DNA of 64,000 bases from Chitinophaga filiformis (lineage in GTDB: Bacteria; Bacteroidota; Bacteroidia; Chitinophagales; Chitinophagaceae): NCBI RefSeq assembly GCF_023100805.1, contig NZ_CP095855.1, forward strand, positions 2,211,001 through 2,275,000, written 5' to 3'. The notes beneath the pieces are model-generated. The model was not told where the DNA came from, searched no databases, and worked only from the letters and a program-made list of their open reading frames with translations. Shown here piece by piece: positions 26,532 to 34,653 of this stretch. The position numbers and the translations under genes were made by a program. Numbering within the stretch: position 1 is the first letter of the stretch; every line of letters begins with the position of its first letter.

Positions 26532-28859
26532 ATGAGAAAGAAATCCTTCAAACTAGCCCTGGCCCTATGCTTTATGACGGCTTTGGCACAGGCGCAGAAT
26601 CCAGGCTCTAATCATGGTAACCGCTTTGAGCAGCTGGGCACTATGCTGACAGATCCTAATGAATACCGCTCTGCTTCCGGAGCGCCCGGACCAAAATACT
26701 GGCAGCAACGGGCAGACTATGACATTACCGCTACGCTGGACGATGAGCAGCAGAAGCTCACAGGTGCGGAAACTGTTACGTATTACAACAACTCGCCTGA
26801 CCCGCTCACCTATATCTGGTTGCAACTGGACGAAAATGAGCATGACCTGAAAAGCGACAACAACAGCTTTGACGGCAGTACCATGTCTGAGAAGATGAGT
26901 ATGCGTACCGTAAACGGCGTACTGGGTAATCCGGGTAGTAAGAAATTTGGTGTGAACATCGTGAAGCTGACCGACGAAAGCGGCAGGGCCTTACCTTACA
27001 CCATCAACCAGACCATGTTGCGTATAGACCTGCCACAGACATTGCAGCCGGGCCAGAAGCTCCGCTTCAAGGTAGAGTGGTGGTACAACATCTCTGACCG
27101 TATGGTACAGGGTGGCCGTGGCGGTTATGAATATTTTCCTGAAGACAAGAACTACCTCTATACTATTACCCAGTGGTATCCACGCCTGGCAGTATATTCT
27201 GACTTCCAGGGATGGCAGAACAAGCAGTTCACCGGTCGTGGTGAGTTTGCGCTGACCTTCGGTAATTTCAAGGTAAGCATGAACGTACCTGCCGATCACA
27301 TAGTAGGTGCTACCGGCGAATGTCAGAACTACAAGGATGTGCTGACAGCAGCACAGTTCCAGCGCTGGCAGCAGGCACAATCTGCAAAACAGCCGGTGGA
27401 AGTAGTAACGCTGGATGAGGCAAAGAAAGCGCTGGAAGGACATGCAAGCGGTCGTAAAACATGGGTATATGAAGCGCAGAACGTACGCGACTTCGCCCTG
27501 GTATCTTCCCGCCGCCTGGTATGGGATGCAATGGCTACCAATGTAGAAGGCAAGAAAGTAATGGCGATGTCTTACTACGGTCCTGAAGCTTACCCGTTGT
27601 ACAACCGCTACTCAACCAAGGTAGTTGCGCATACCGTTAAAACATATTCCAAATATACTATTCCTTACCCTTATCCTGTAGCTATCTCGGTAGAAGCAGC
27701 CAATGGTATGGAATACCCGATGATCTGCTTTAACTACGGCCGTGCAGAGAAAGATGGTACTTACTCTGAGACCACCAAGAACGGTATGATCGGTGTGATC
27801 ATTCACGAAGTAGGGCACAACTTTTTCCCTATGATCGTGAACTCAGACGAGCGCCAGTGGACATGGATGGATGAAGGCCTGAACACTTTCTGCCAGTTCC
27901 TGACAGAACAGGAGTGGGACAATAACTTCCCTTCCGGCCGCGGGCCAGCCTATAAGATCACCGACTACATGAAGATGCCGAAAGATCAGCTGGAGCCTAT
28001 TATGGTGAATTCTGAGAACATCGTGCAGTTTGGCCCTAATGCATATGCAAAGCCGGCTACTGCGCTGAACATCCTGCGTGAGACGGTAATGGGCAGAGAG
28101 CTGTTCGATTTCGCTTTCCGTGAGTATGCACGCAGATGGGCATTCAAACATCCGACGCCTGCAGACTTCTTCCGCACTATGGAAGACGCTTCTGCTGTGG
28201 ACCTGGATTGGTTCTGGCGTGGCTGGTTCTATGGTATCGAACCGGTTGACATTTCCCTGGATAGCGTGAAATGGTTCCGCCTGGATACAAAAGAACCACA
28301 GATCAGTAAAGCTGAGGCAAAAGCGAAATATGACCGCGCTGCAGATCACATTTCCCGTGCACGCAACAAGGCTGCCGGTATGCAGTTCGCAGTAGATCAG
28401 GATACAAGTCTGCAGGATTTCTATGTGAAATGGGACCGCTTTGAGGTAACCCCTGAAGATAAGGCAGCATACGAAACCTTCACCGCTGGCCTGTCTCCTG
28501 AAGAGAAACGCCTGTATGAAAGCAAAAAGAACTTCTACGAAGTATCTTTCTCTAACGTAGGAGGCCTGGTAATGCCACTGATCATCGAATGGACATATGC
28601 AGATGGTACTAAGGAAACTGACCGTATCTCTGCGTATATCTGGCGTAAGAACGAAAACCATGTATCCAAGGTTTTCGCGAAGGACAAAGAAGTGGTGGCT
28701 ATTAAACTGGATCCTCAGCGCGAAACTGCTGATATCGATGAGTCTAACAACAGCTGGCCTCATGTAGTTGCTCCTTCCCGTTTTGAACTGTTCCGTCAGT
28801 CGCAAAGCGTACGTGGTGCATCTACCGGTGGCAACCCGATGCAGAAAGCGAAAAAATAA
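26532..28859 (+). CDS. Secreted M1-family zinc metallopeptidase
   Basis: A 775-residue protein with a signal peptide ending near ALAQAQ. The zinc site is HEVGH at residues 425-429 with the third ligand Glu448 in WMDEGLNTF (HExxH-x18-E), as in M1 aminopeptidases. An upstream in-frame TTG at 26526 is less likely than the ATG at 26532. The GAMEN-type substrate loop reads EAANGMEYP. It probably trims peptides in the periplasm or at the surface. A strong hairpin terminator follows. Confidence 0.9.
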   Translation: MRKKSFKLALALCFMTALAQAQNPGSNHGNRFEQLGTMLTDPNEYRSASGAPGPKYWQQRADYDITATLDDEQQKLTGAETVTYYNNSPDPLTYIWLQLDENEHDLKSDNNSFDGSTMSEKMSMRTVNGVLGNPGSKKFGVNIVKLTDESGRALPYTINQTMLRIDLPQTLQPGQKLRFKVEWWYNISDRMVQGGRGGYEYFPEDKNYLYTITQWYPRLAVYSDFQGWQNKQFTGRGEFALTFGNFKVSMNVPADHIVGATGECQNYKDVLTAAQFQRWQQAQSAKQPVEVVTLDEAKKALEGHASGRKTWVYEAQNVRDFALVSSRRLVWDAMATNVEGKKVMAMSYYGPEAYPLYNRYSTKVVAHTVKTYSKYTIPYPYPVAISVEAANGMEYPMICFNYGRAEKDGTYSETTKNGMIGVIIHEVGHNFFPMIVNSDERQWTWMDEGLNTFCQFLTEQEWDNNFPSGRGPAYKITDYMKMPKDQLEPIMVNSENIVQFGPNAYAKPATALNILRETVMGRELFDFAFREYARRWAFKHPTPADFFRTMEDASAVDLDWFWRGWFYGIEPVDISLDSVKWFRLDTKEPQISKAEAKAKYDRAADHISRARNKAAGMQFAVDQDTSLQDFYVKWDRFEVTPEDKAAYETFTAGLSPEEKRLYESKKNFYEVSFSNVGGLVMPLIIEWTYADGTKETDRISAYIWRKNENHVSKVFAKDKEVVAIKLDPQRETADIDESNNSWPHVVAPSRFELFRQSQSVRGASTGGNPMQKAKK

Positions 28860-28877
28860 CAAAGCGTATATAAACAG

Positions 28878-28905
28878 AAAAGCCGCGAAGATCTTCGCGG
28901 CTTTT
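28878..28905. terminator. Bidirectional hairpin terminator
   Basis: A perfect 28-bp palindrome (14-bp arms, core AGCCGCGAAGA) followed by a T-run on the + strand and preceded by an A-run on the same strand, so it can end transcripts from both directions. It lies between the convergent M1 peptidase gene and the RHH gene, whose stop codon begins two bases beyond it. Confidence 0.9.
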
Positions 28906-28906
28906 T

Positions 28907-29098
28907 TTATTGTTTCTTTCCGGGCTTCTCTTTATCAGGATTTCCCTTTTTGGGCGTTCTTCCAGCCTCTTTCAGGGCGCGGTGTATGATCCACTCCAGT
29001 TGGCCATTGATGCTCCTGAACTCATCTGCAGCCCATTTTTCAAGTGCCTCATACGTCTCGCTGTCGACCCTTAATACGAATGATTTCTTATCCGCCAT
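28907..29098 (-). CDS. Arc-like ribbon-helix-helix DNA-binding protein
   Basis: A 63-residue protein. Residues 5-45 (KSFVLRVDSETYEALEKWA, then SINGQLEWIIHRAL) fit an Arc/CopG-type ribbon-helix-helix fold, with FVLRV as the DNA-contacting strand. The last 15 residues are Lys/Pro-rich and probably disordered. It follows the SPFH gene after 16 bp, so the two form one unit. Because a repeated palindrome overlaps their promoter, it is a good candidate for the autorepressor. Confidence 0.85.
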   Translation of the reverse strand: MADKKSFVLRVDSETYEALEKWAADEFRSINGQLEWIIHRALKEAGRTPKKGNPDKEKPGKKQ

Positions 29099-29114
29099 AG
29101 CCCTTATTTACTGA

Positions 29115-29990
29115 TTATTGATGTAGCGTGCCGGTATTGACAACAGGCGATACTTTTGATTCTCCGCAAAGTACTACCAGCAAATTCGATACCATGGCAG
29201 CTTTACGTTCTTCATCAAGTACCACTATTTCTTTCTTTGACAACCTGTCCAGCGCCAGTTCTACCATACCTACAGCGCCTTCTACGATCTTGGTACGGGC
29301 AGCAACGATGGCAGTTGCCTGCTGGCGTTGTAACATAGCGCCTGCAATTTCAGGAGCGTAAGCCAGGTGACTGATGCGGGCTTCCAGTACAGTGATACCG
29401 GCGGGGCCTAGGCGTTCGTTCAATTCCTTTTCCAGCATTTCATTTACCTTATCTCCGCCATCGCGCAGCGTGATGTCCTGTTCAGCACCTTCATCTTCCA
29501 TTCTATCATAAGGATAGCTTACCGCCAGGTGGCGCACAGCAGCTTCGCTCTGTACATTCACATACTGAAGATAGTTGTCTACTTCAAAAGATGCTTTGTA
29601 AGTATCACTTACCCTCCATACAATAACGGCGGCAATTTCGATAGGGTTACCCATTTTGTCGTTCACCTTTAGCTGTTGCCCGTTGTGGTTATGTGCCCTT
29701 AAAGACAGGTGTACTGTTTTGTACAGCGGGTTCACCCACATCAGTCCATTTTCTTTCACGGTACCGATGTATTTACCGAAAAAGGTGAGTACACGGGAGT
29801 GGTTGGGGTTTACGATCAATATGCCTTTTACAAGAAAAATAAAGGCAATGAAAAAGAGGAAGGCCAGGAAAAAGAAGCCGACATTGCCGGTCTGTCCAAG
29901 CATGACGAAAAAGAAGATGGATAAGGGGAGGCTGATCAGGGCCATAACAATAGCGAGGTAGCCCGATACGGGCTTGATGATCTTTTCCAT
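29115..29990 (-). CDS. SPFH/Band 7 (stomatin/flotillin-like) membrane protein
   Basis: A 291-residue protein with two N-terminal hydrophobic segments (about residues 10-32 and 37-58) and an SPFH domain from about residue 60 to 230 (RVLTFFGKYIGTVKENGLMWVNP, SEAAVRHLA, LEARISHLAYAPEIA). The C-terminal part is helical and probably drives oligomerisation. Such proteins form membrane microdomain scaffolds or regulate membrane proteases. It is co-transcribed with the RHH gene. Confidence 0.9.
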   Translation of the reverse strand: MEKIIKPVSGYLAIVMALISLPLSIFFFVMLGQTGNVGFFFLAFLFFIAFIFLVKGILIVNPNHSRVLTFFGKYIGTVKENGLMWVNPLYKTVHLSLRAHNHNGQQLKVNDKMGNPIEIAAVIVWRVSDTYKASFEVDNYLQYVNVQSEAAVRHLAVSYPYDRMEDEGAEQDITLRDGGDKVNEMLEKELNERLGPAGITVLEARISHLAYAPEIAGAMLQRQQATAIVAARTKIVEGAVGMVELALDRLSKKEIVVLDEERKAAMVSNLLVVLCGESKVSPVVNTGTLHQ

Positions 29991-30001
29991 AAGTAATGTT
30001 G

Positions 30002-30026
30002 TTTTGATATCATTATGATATCAAAA
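30002..30026. promoter_or_regulatory. Double TGATATCA operator
   Basis: A 25-bp perfect palindrome with 12-bp arms around one base. Inside it the self-complementary octamer TGATATCA occurs twice (30005-30012 and 30016-30023), centres 11 bp apart, or one helical turn. This is the geometry expected for two ribbon-helix-helix dimers bound side by side. It overlaps the -7 box and the expected transcription start of the SPFH/RHH promoter. Confidence 0.75.
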
Positions 30027-30051
30027 GTAATCAAAATAAATCATATTCCAA
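30022..30051 (-). promoter_or_regulatory. Bacteroidota promoter of the SPFH/RHH operon
   Basis: On the minus strand a TTG (30051-30049) is followed after 19 bp by TACTTTTG (30029-30022), matching TTG-N19-TAnnTTTG. The expected start of transcription near 30015 leaves a leader of about 25 nt before the SPFH start codon at 29990. The -7 box overlaps the second TGATATCA, so a bound repressor would block it. Confidence 0.72.
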
Positions 30052-30104
30052 GTAATATTTGCAGGCATAACTGAAACGGATTATTTTAAAGCAAATTTCT
30101 GGTT

Positions 30105-30920
30105 ATGAAGTATCTAATAGGAACGCTGTTAGTATTGAGCGGATTTATGACTACAAAGGCCGCCAGCGTGGACACAATTGCCATTTTCAGCAATGCTATG
30201 CACAGGAGTATCAAGTGTGTGGTAATAACCCCCGACAGCTATAAGGAAAAGGATAAGCATTATCCTGTAGTGTATATACTTCATGGGTATAGCGGGAACT
30301 ATGCAGATTATGTGCGGAAGATCCCTGCCGTTGTTGCGATGGCTGATACCTACCAGGAAATACTGGTATTTCCCGACGGAGGTTTCAGCAGCTGGTATCT
30401 CGATAGCCCCATAGACAGCGCCTTCCGTTTTGAAACATATGTAGGTAAGGAAATCCCTGCCTGGATAGATCAGCATTACCGTACAAAGGCTTCCCGCCAA
30501 TATCGTGCTATCACGGGCTTAAGTATGGGCGGACATGGCGCCTTATACCTGGCCATCCGTCATCAGGAAACTTTTGGAGCAGCAGGCAGTATGAGTGGAG
30601 GCGTGGATTTCCGGCCTTTTCCCAATAACTGGGACATCGCGCTCAGATTGGGTACTTATAAAGATCATGCTGAGAACTGGGATAAAAATGTGGTAGTGAA
30701 CCAGTTGTCCGGTTTAAAGAATGATTCCCTTGCATTGATCATCGACTGCGGTGTAAAAGATTTCTTTATAGACGTTAACCGCCAGTTGCACCAGCGTTTA
30801 CTGGAACAGGGGATTAACCATGATTATATTGAGCGTCCCGGAGAACATAACTGGGATTACTGGAGTAATTCGATCATGTACCAGTTGTTTTATTTTAACA
30901 GGTTTTTCGGGAAGCAGTGA
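30105..30920 (+). CDS. Secreted esterase D / S-formylglutathione-hydrolase-like alpha/beta hydrolase
   Basis: A 271-residue alpha/beta hydrolase with a signal peptide ending near TTKA. The nucleophile elbow is GLSMGGHG with Ser140, the oxyanion region reads VVYILHGYSGN, and the C-terminal His is in PGEHNWDYW. The family covers esterases active on small esters or on acylated sugars (feruloyl and acetyl esterases). Nothing nearby fixes the substrate. Confidence 0.85.
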   Translation: MKYLIGTLLVLSGFMTTKAASVDTIAIFSNAMHRSIKCVVITPDSYKEKDKHYPVVYILHGYSGNYADYVRKIPAVVAMADTYQEILVFPDGGFSSWYLDSPIDSAFRFETYVGKEIPAWIDQHYRTKASRQYRAITGLSMGGHGALYLAIRHQETFGAAGSMSGGVDFRPFPNNWDIALRLGTYKDHAENWDKNVVVNQLSGLKNDSLALIIDCGVKDFFIDVNRQLHQRLLEQGINHDYIERPGEHNWDYWSNSIMYQLFYFNRFFGKQ

Positions 30921-30992
30921 GTATGCCTTTTGTAATCACCTGGTAAAGTTTGTCCGTACTGGGACACTTTATGCTTTATGTTCGATTCGATA

Positions 30993-31020
30993 TGTCTTAT
31001 CCTGGTATAGGTTTACACTT
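30993..31020. repeat. IS terminal inverted repeat (distal to orfA)
   Basis: This end begins TGTCTTATCCTGG and shares ATAGGTTTACAC with the opposite end at 32458-32485. It lies downstream of orfB. Confidence 0.85.
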
Positions 31021-31090
31021 TTGGTGAGATAATCCGTTTGAATTTTACAATATTAAAAGATAATCCTAAAAAGGTTGTTTTCTTTAGATT

Positions 31091-32002
31091 TTAGTCCTGG
31101 ATCAGGTTGACAGTATCTGCTGTTAATCCTGATTTTGGACCATCTTTTTTCTTGGTTCGCCATCTCCTTACTAATTCCCCTTGTTTTGTATGTGCCTGAT
31201 TCGGAGTCAGATAGTCGCAGCTTGTATGAGGCCTTTGTTCATTGTAGATGCGGATAGTCTCTGCTACTATAGCAGCCGCGGCTTCATAGTTTTTAAATAA
31301 CCGGTCCAGGCCAAATTCTAACTTTAATATTCCATTTACTCGCTCAGCAATGGCATTTTCATACGGGTTGCCCTTCTCGGCCATACTAATGCCGACGTGA
31401 CTATCATTAAGTAATTCTATGTAGTTTTTACTACAATATTGTGACCCTCTGTCAGAGTGGTGAATCAGGCTATATTTGATGGGATTCTTTATATCCGATA
31501 AAGCCATTTTTAAGGCCTCAATAGGCCCTTCGGCCTCCAGTGATGGATGTAAGCAATAACCGACGATTTTTCTTGAATAAGCATCAGTTATCAGGCTCAA
31601 ATAACAGAACCGGGAGCCTACCAAAGGAAGGTAAGTAATATCACTAACCCACACCTGGTTAGCCTGACTAAGCTTCAGCTCTTTAATCAGATTAGGATAT
31701 TTTTTGAAGGGATGATTAGAATCGGTAGTCCGTATTTTCTTACGTTTTCTTTTACGGACAAGCATTCCATTTTCAGCCAACAGATTGAAAAATCGATCCC
31801 TGCCTAATTTAATTTTATGATGTTGAAGAGTTTGTGAAAGCATTCTATGAAGTTTTCTGGCGCCCAGTCGCTTTTGTGAAGCTCTGATTTGCTCCGCTTT
31901 GTCAAGAACGATGGCCATTTCCAGGCCAAATTGATGATCGCTGTTTTTCCGCTTATAAAAAGCTTGTCTGCTTTTACCAAACAGTCCGCAAACATTACCC
32001 AA
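31091..32002 (-). CDS. IS3-family transposase OrfB (DDE integrase core)
   Basis: A 303-residue frame counted from a TTG at 32002. The DDE triad is Asp121 (VSDITYLPL), Asp184 (HHSDRGSQY) and Glu220 (NAIAERVNG), with the 35-residue spacing of the rve/IS3 core. The frame stays open upstream to the slippery site at 32053, so the working protein is most likely the OrfAB fusion made by -1 frameshifting. An N-terminal helical HTH_21-type region precedes the core. Confidence 0.93.
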   Translation of the reverse strand: MGNVCGLFGKSRQAFYKRKNSDHQFGLEMAIVLDKAEQIRASQKRLGARKLHRMLSQTLQHHKIKLGRDRFFNLLAENGMLVRKRKRKKIRTTDSNHPFKKYPNLIKELKLSQANQVWVSDITYLPLVGSRFCYLSLITDAYSRKIVGYCLHPSLEAEGPIEALKMALSDIKNPIKYSLIHHSDRGSQYCSKNYIELLNDSHVGISMAEKGNPYENAIAERVNGILKLEFGLDRLFKNYEAAAAIVAETIRIYNEQRPHTSCDYLTPNQAHTKQGELVRRWRTKKKDGPKSGLTADTVNLIQD

Positions 32003-32025
32003 ATCCTTGTCCGGATAATGTTCTT

Positions 32026-32442
32026 TTACTCTGCAGACGGCTTGGTACCAGGCTTTTTTTGGATCTCAATATTAAATTGTTCTTCAGCAACTTCGATCAT
32101 TGTCTGAAAAGCAAATGCCTTTAAATTGGCATGTTCCAGCTTTTTACGGAGTTCTTCATTTTGCTTTCTTAAAGCATCAAACTCCTTTTTTTCCTGTTCT
32201 GTCATGGCCGTAGATATTATGGGTTTTTCCAAAGTCGTTTGCCTAAGTTCGGAAGAAAAAAGAGAGTACCAATAAGCTATTTGTGGTTTAGTGATCTTAT
32301 AACGAGCTGCGACCTGGCTCATGCTTTGGTCTCCGGCCATGTAATCGGCTACGACTTTGTTCATGAACGACTGCTCATATTGGAACTGTGGTCCCAGGCG
32401 TCCCTTGCGTCCACCTTTGTTCTGATTGTTTGAATTTTGCAT
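32026..32442 (-). CDS. IS3-family OrfA (HTH DNA-binding subunit)
   Basis: A 138-residue protein with a helix-turn-helix near residues 35-60 (SMSQVAARYKITKPQIAYW) and a heptad-type coiled coil near residues 85-110 (ALRKQNEELRKKLEHA). It recognises the IS ends and dimerises with OrfAB. A slippery run near its 3' end allows ribosomes to shift into orfB. Confidence 0.9.
   Translation of the reverse strand: MQNSNNQNKGGRKGRLGPQFQYEQSFMNKVVADYMAGDQSMSQVAARYKITKPQIAYWYSLFSSELRQTTLEKPIISTAMTEQEKKEFDALRKQNEELRKKLEHANLKAFAFQTMIEVAEEQFNIEIQKKPGTKPSAE
32053..32059 (-). promoter_or_regulatory. -1 programmed frameshift site A_AAA_AAG
   Basis: In the orfA frame the codons CAA AAA AAG place the heptamer A_AAA_AAG exactly in the X_XXY_YYZ register. 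The -1 frame reads on without a stop through KAWYQAVCRVKEHYPDKDLG into orfB. The orfA stop is 27 nt downstream of the slippery site. Confidence 0.85.
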
Positions 32443-32457
32443 GTTTTACACTTTTTA

Positions 32458-32485
32458 AGGTGTAAACCTATTTCAGGACCTGACA
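32458..32485. repeat. IS terminal inverted repeat (orfA-proximal)
   Basis: Reading inward from 32485 on the minus strand it begins TGTCAGGTCCTG and shares ATAGGTTTACAC with the other end. The ATA target duplication follows at 32486-32488. Confidence 0.85.
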
Positions 32486-32490
32486 ATAGG

Positions 32491-32565
32491 CTTTCGATAA
32501 GCTTTAGCTTACGTTCATCTCACGTCTTGAACGTAAGATGAACGTAAGCTAAAGCTTATCGAAAG
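32491..32565. repeat. Long perfect hairpin beside the IS
   Basis: Two 30-bp arms (32491-32520 and 32536-32565) are exactly complementary around a 15-nt loop. The loop contains a further TGAACGTAAG, so CTTACGTTCA in the left arm can pair in two ways. The right arm runs into a tandem copy of AAAGCTTATCG (32551-32561 and 32562-32572). It starts two bases after the IS target duplication. It has no T-run and does not look like a simple terminator. Confidence 0.9.
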
Positions 32566-33061
32566 CTTATCGAAACGAATCTGTATCCTGTTAGTGCCTA
32601 CACTTCGGGTGCTTTGTAATCAAAAAAAAACTGACTGCTTACATTCGCTGTTTTAGTCTATACTCGTTATTAAAGTGTTGTTAATCTGTATGTTGTGGGT
32701 CTTAAAATGAGGCGAAAATCAGTATTTCCCGCATCACTTTTCTACTTATTTTTGTGATGTAATCATAACCTTTCCAGCCACCCTTTCGAAGTTATTTTAG
32801 CATCGTTTAGAAAATTCCGCGTTAAAAAACGCGTCCGGATAAATGTATATTTCGTTACTGTATGGAGGTGATTTATAACACTTGCATCACTGAATGGAAT
32901 TACTGATTTACAGGCTATAACGGTCGGAGAACTATATAGCTATTAGTGAATAAAATTTAATGGCAGTCACAGCCGTCTTAAATACAAAAGCCGGACCTGG
33001 ACAGGTCCGGCTTGTTATTGCTGCTTTTTTTATAGCGGTATAGATGGCTATACGAGAATTG
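32566..33061. other. Noncoding gap between hairpin and SusD gene
   Basis: No convincing gene is seen in this AT-rich stretch. It holds the tail of the AAAGCTTATCG repeat and, near its end, the terminator at 32988-33013. Confidence 0.6.
32988..33013 (-). terminator. Terminator of the SusCD operon (minus strand)
   Basis: Perfect 12-bp arms AAGCCGGACCTG / CAGGTCCGGCTT with a 2-nt loop, followed on the minus strand by a short T-rich tail. It lies about 50 bp beyond the SusD stop codon. Confidence 0.85.
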
Positions 33062-34642
33062 TTACTGCTTGTCCCACCATACAGGGGTGGTCAAAGCATT
33101 AGTGCCTTGTCTTGTAATGGCTTCCTGGTAGTGAGTCGGGTTAGAGGCAATCTCTGAGGAAGGATACAGCATTCTGCGCGGTATCTTTCCACCGGTGGCA
33201 TTTCCAACATAGTTCACAGGTGTCAGCTGCGGATAACCGCTTCTGCGCCAGTTGGCCCATGCTTCATACCAGTCCAGCACACAGGCTGCCCAATATTGTG
33301 TATTGATCTGGTTGTAACCGTCAGCATCAACATATGGATGAGCTGTCAGATAGGTTTGCACATCAGCGCCACTGATCGAAGCAGTAGCGCTGTATTGTGC
33401 GAGTTGTTCCATTGCAGCTTTCACGCCATTGTTATAGTGAGTGGCGGCATCAGCGCCAACGCTCCATCCTCTTTTGGCTGCTTCTGCCAGCAGGAGTTCC
33501 ACCTGTGCATAAGTTACCAGGAAGGTAGGTCCGTTGAGCTTCAGTAATACATTTTTATTCAGAACAGAGTATTTTTTCTTATCGCCGGGATAACCAGGCG
33601 CTTTGCTGATATCGGTAGCGCCTCCGTTGGTATCATAGCCGTTGGGCATGCCCAGCTGATCTGCCGGTACTTCACTATTGCTGGCAGGTACCACTGCAAT
33701 GTATTTCAGGCGAGGATCGTTGTTGTTCTTCAGGAAGTCCATAAAGGTCTTGCTGATACAGGCCTCACCTTCGTTGTTGATGGCGTTCCATTCACCGGAA
33801 AGGATGTTGCTCACCCTGTTCACAGTAGTCCTGCCGCCAGATGCATCGTGTACAATAAAGGCATTTTCTTCATTGGAAGATATCAGGCCACCGGCATAAG
33901 CTTTTTCTACCCAGGTTTTTGCAACGGCATCATCTCTTTTTGACAGACGCATACCTAAGCGCAGCATCAGGGAGTAGGCCAGTTTCTTCCAGTTGGCTAC
34001 TACCTGTGCAGCAGGAGCAGAACCTCCTTTGTTATAGATCAGGTCTCCCTGTCCGGGAATGGCTTTCGTGGCATCCAGTGCTTTCGCTGCTTCATCCAGT
34101 TCCTTCAGCATATCCATGTAGATCTCCTGCTGTGCATCATACTTGGGAGCGAAGTTGCGGTCACTGTATCCTTTACCTGCTTCAGAATAAGGAACGTCCC
34201 CGTAAATGTCTGTCAGGCGATGGAAGATCATGACTTTGGCGATCCGGCTGATGTTATACAGGTTAGACAGGTATGCATTGTCTTTGGTTACCCTTATTAC
34301 GTCCGTGATGTACTTGATCTGATCAGGATAGGCGCGCTCAAAATAAGCAGCAGCCCAGCCGTCATTCTGTATGTATTTATCACCTGCATACCAGGTTGCG
34401 TTGGATAACTGTTGCATCATCATAGAGCAGTAGATGATGTTCACACGCCATGTGTCATAGCTATAATCACTGTTACCGGTAAATTCAAGGATGGCGCGTG
34501 TGAAATTGTATTCAGGAACGCCGCTGTTTTCGCCGGATTTATTCTTGTCTGTATTGAGATCTTCGAAGTCCTTTGTACATGCCGGCATCAGTAGCATTGC
34601 TGGCAGGCATAGTACGAGTAATAATTTATGAAGAGATTTCAT
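33062..34642 (-). CDS. SusD/RagB-like outer-membrane lipoprotein (SusD-like_2 type)
   Basis: A 526-residue lipoprotein with a lipobox ending at Cys22 (LLMPAC). The start of the mature part (DFEDLNTDKN) and the C-terminal WANWRRSGYP and RRMLYPSSE fit the SusD-like_2 branch of SusD/RagB proteins. It caps the SusC-type pore encoded directly upstream (11-bp gap) and binds substrate at the cell surface. No glycan-degrading enzyme is nearby, so the substrate is open. Confidence 0.9.
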   Translation of the reverse strand: MKSLHKLLLVLCLPAMLLMPACTKDFEDLNTDKNKSGENSGVPEYNFTRAILEFTGNSDYSYDTWRVNIIYCSMMMQQLSNATWYAGDKYIQNDGWAAAYFERAYPDQIKYITDVIRVTKDNAYLSNLYNISRIAKVMIFHRLTDIYGDVPYSEAGKGYSDRNFAPKYDAQQEIYMDMLKELDEAAKALDATKAIPGQGDLIYNKGGSAPAAQVVANWKKLAYSLMLRLGMRLSKRDDAVAKTWVEKAYAGGLISSNEENAFIVHDASGGRTTVNRVSNILSGEWNAINNEGEACISKTFMDFLKNNNDPRLKYIAVVPASNSEVPADQLGMPNGYDTNGGATDISKAPGYPGDKKKYSVLNKNVLLKLNGPTFLVTYAQVELLLAEAAKRGWSVGADAATHYNNGVKAAMEQLAQYSATASISGADVQTYLTAHPYVDADGYNQINTQYWAACVLDWYEAWANWRRSGYPQLTPVNYVGNATGGKIPRRMLYPSSEIASNPTHYQEAITRQGTNALTTPVWWDKQ

Positions 34643-34653
34643 GATACCGTTTT

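Larger units (their letters stand above)
30993..32485 (-). mobile_element. Complete IS3-family insertion sequence (1493 bp)
   Basis: The element is bounded by imperfect inverted repeats that match at 22 of 28 positions and begin with TGTC. It is flanked by a 3-bp direct repeat ATA (30990-30992 and 32486-32488), which fits the 3-4 bp duplications of the IS3 family. It holds two frames, orfA and orfB, on the minus strand, linked by a -1 frameshift site. All parts are intact, so it may be active and recent. It sits between the esterase gene and a SusCD locus without breaking either. Confidence 0.9.

Noticed and set aside
27843..28862. A 339-codon minus-strand frame opposite the M1 peptidase gene
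   Set aside because: It mirrors a conserved coding region and its composition (rich in Cys, His, Arg and Phe) is typical of an antisense reading.
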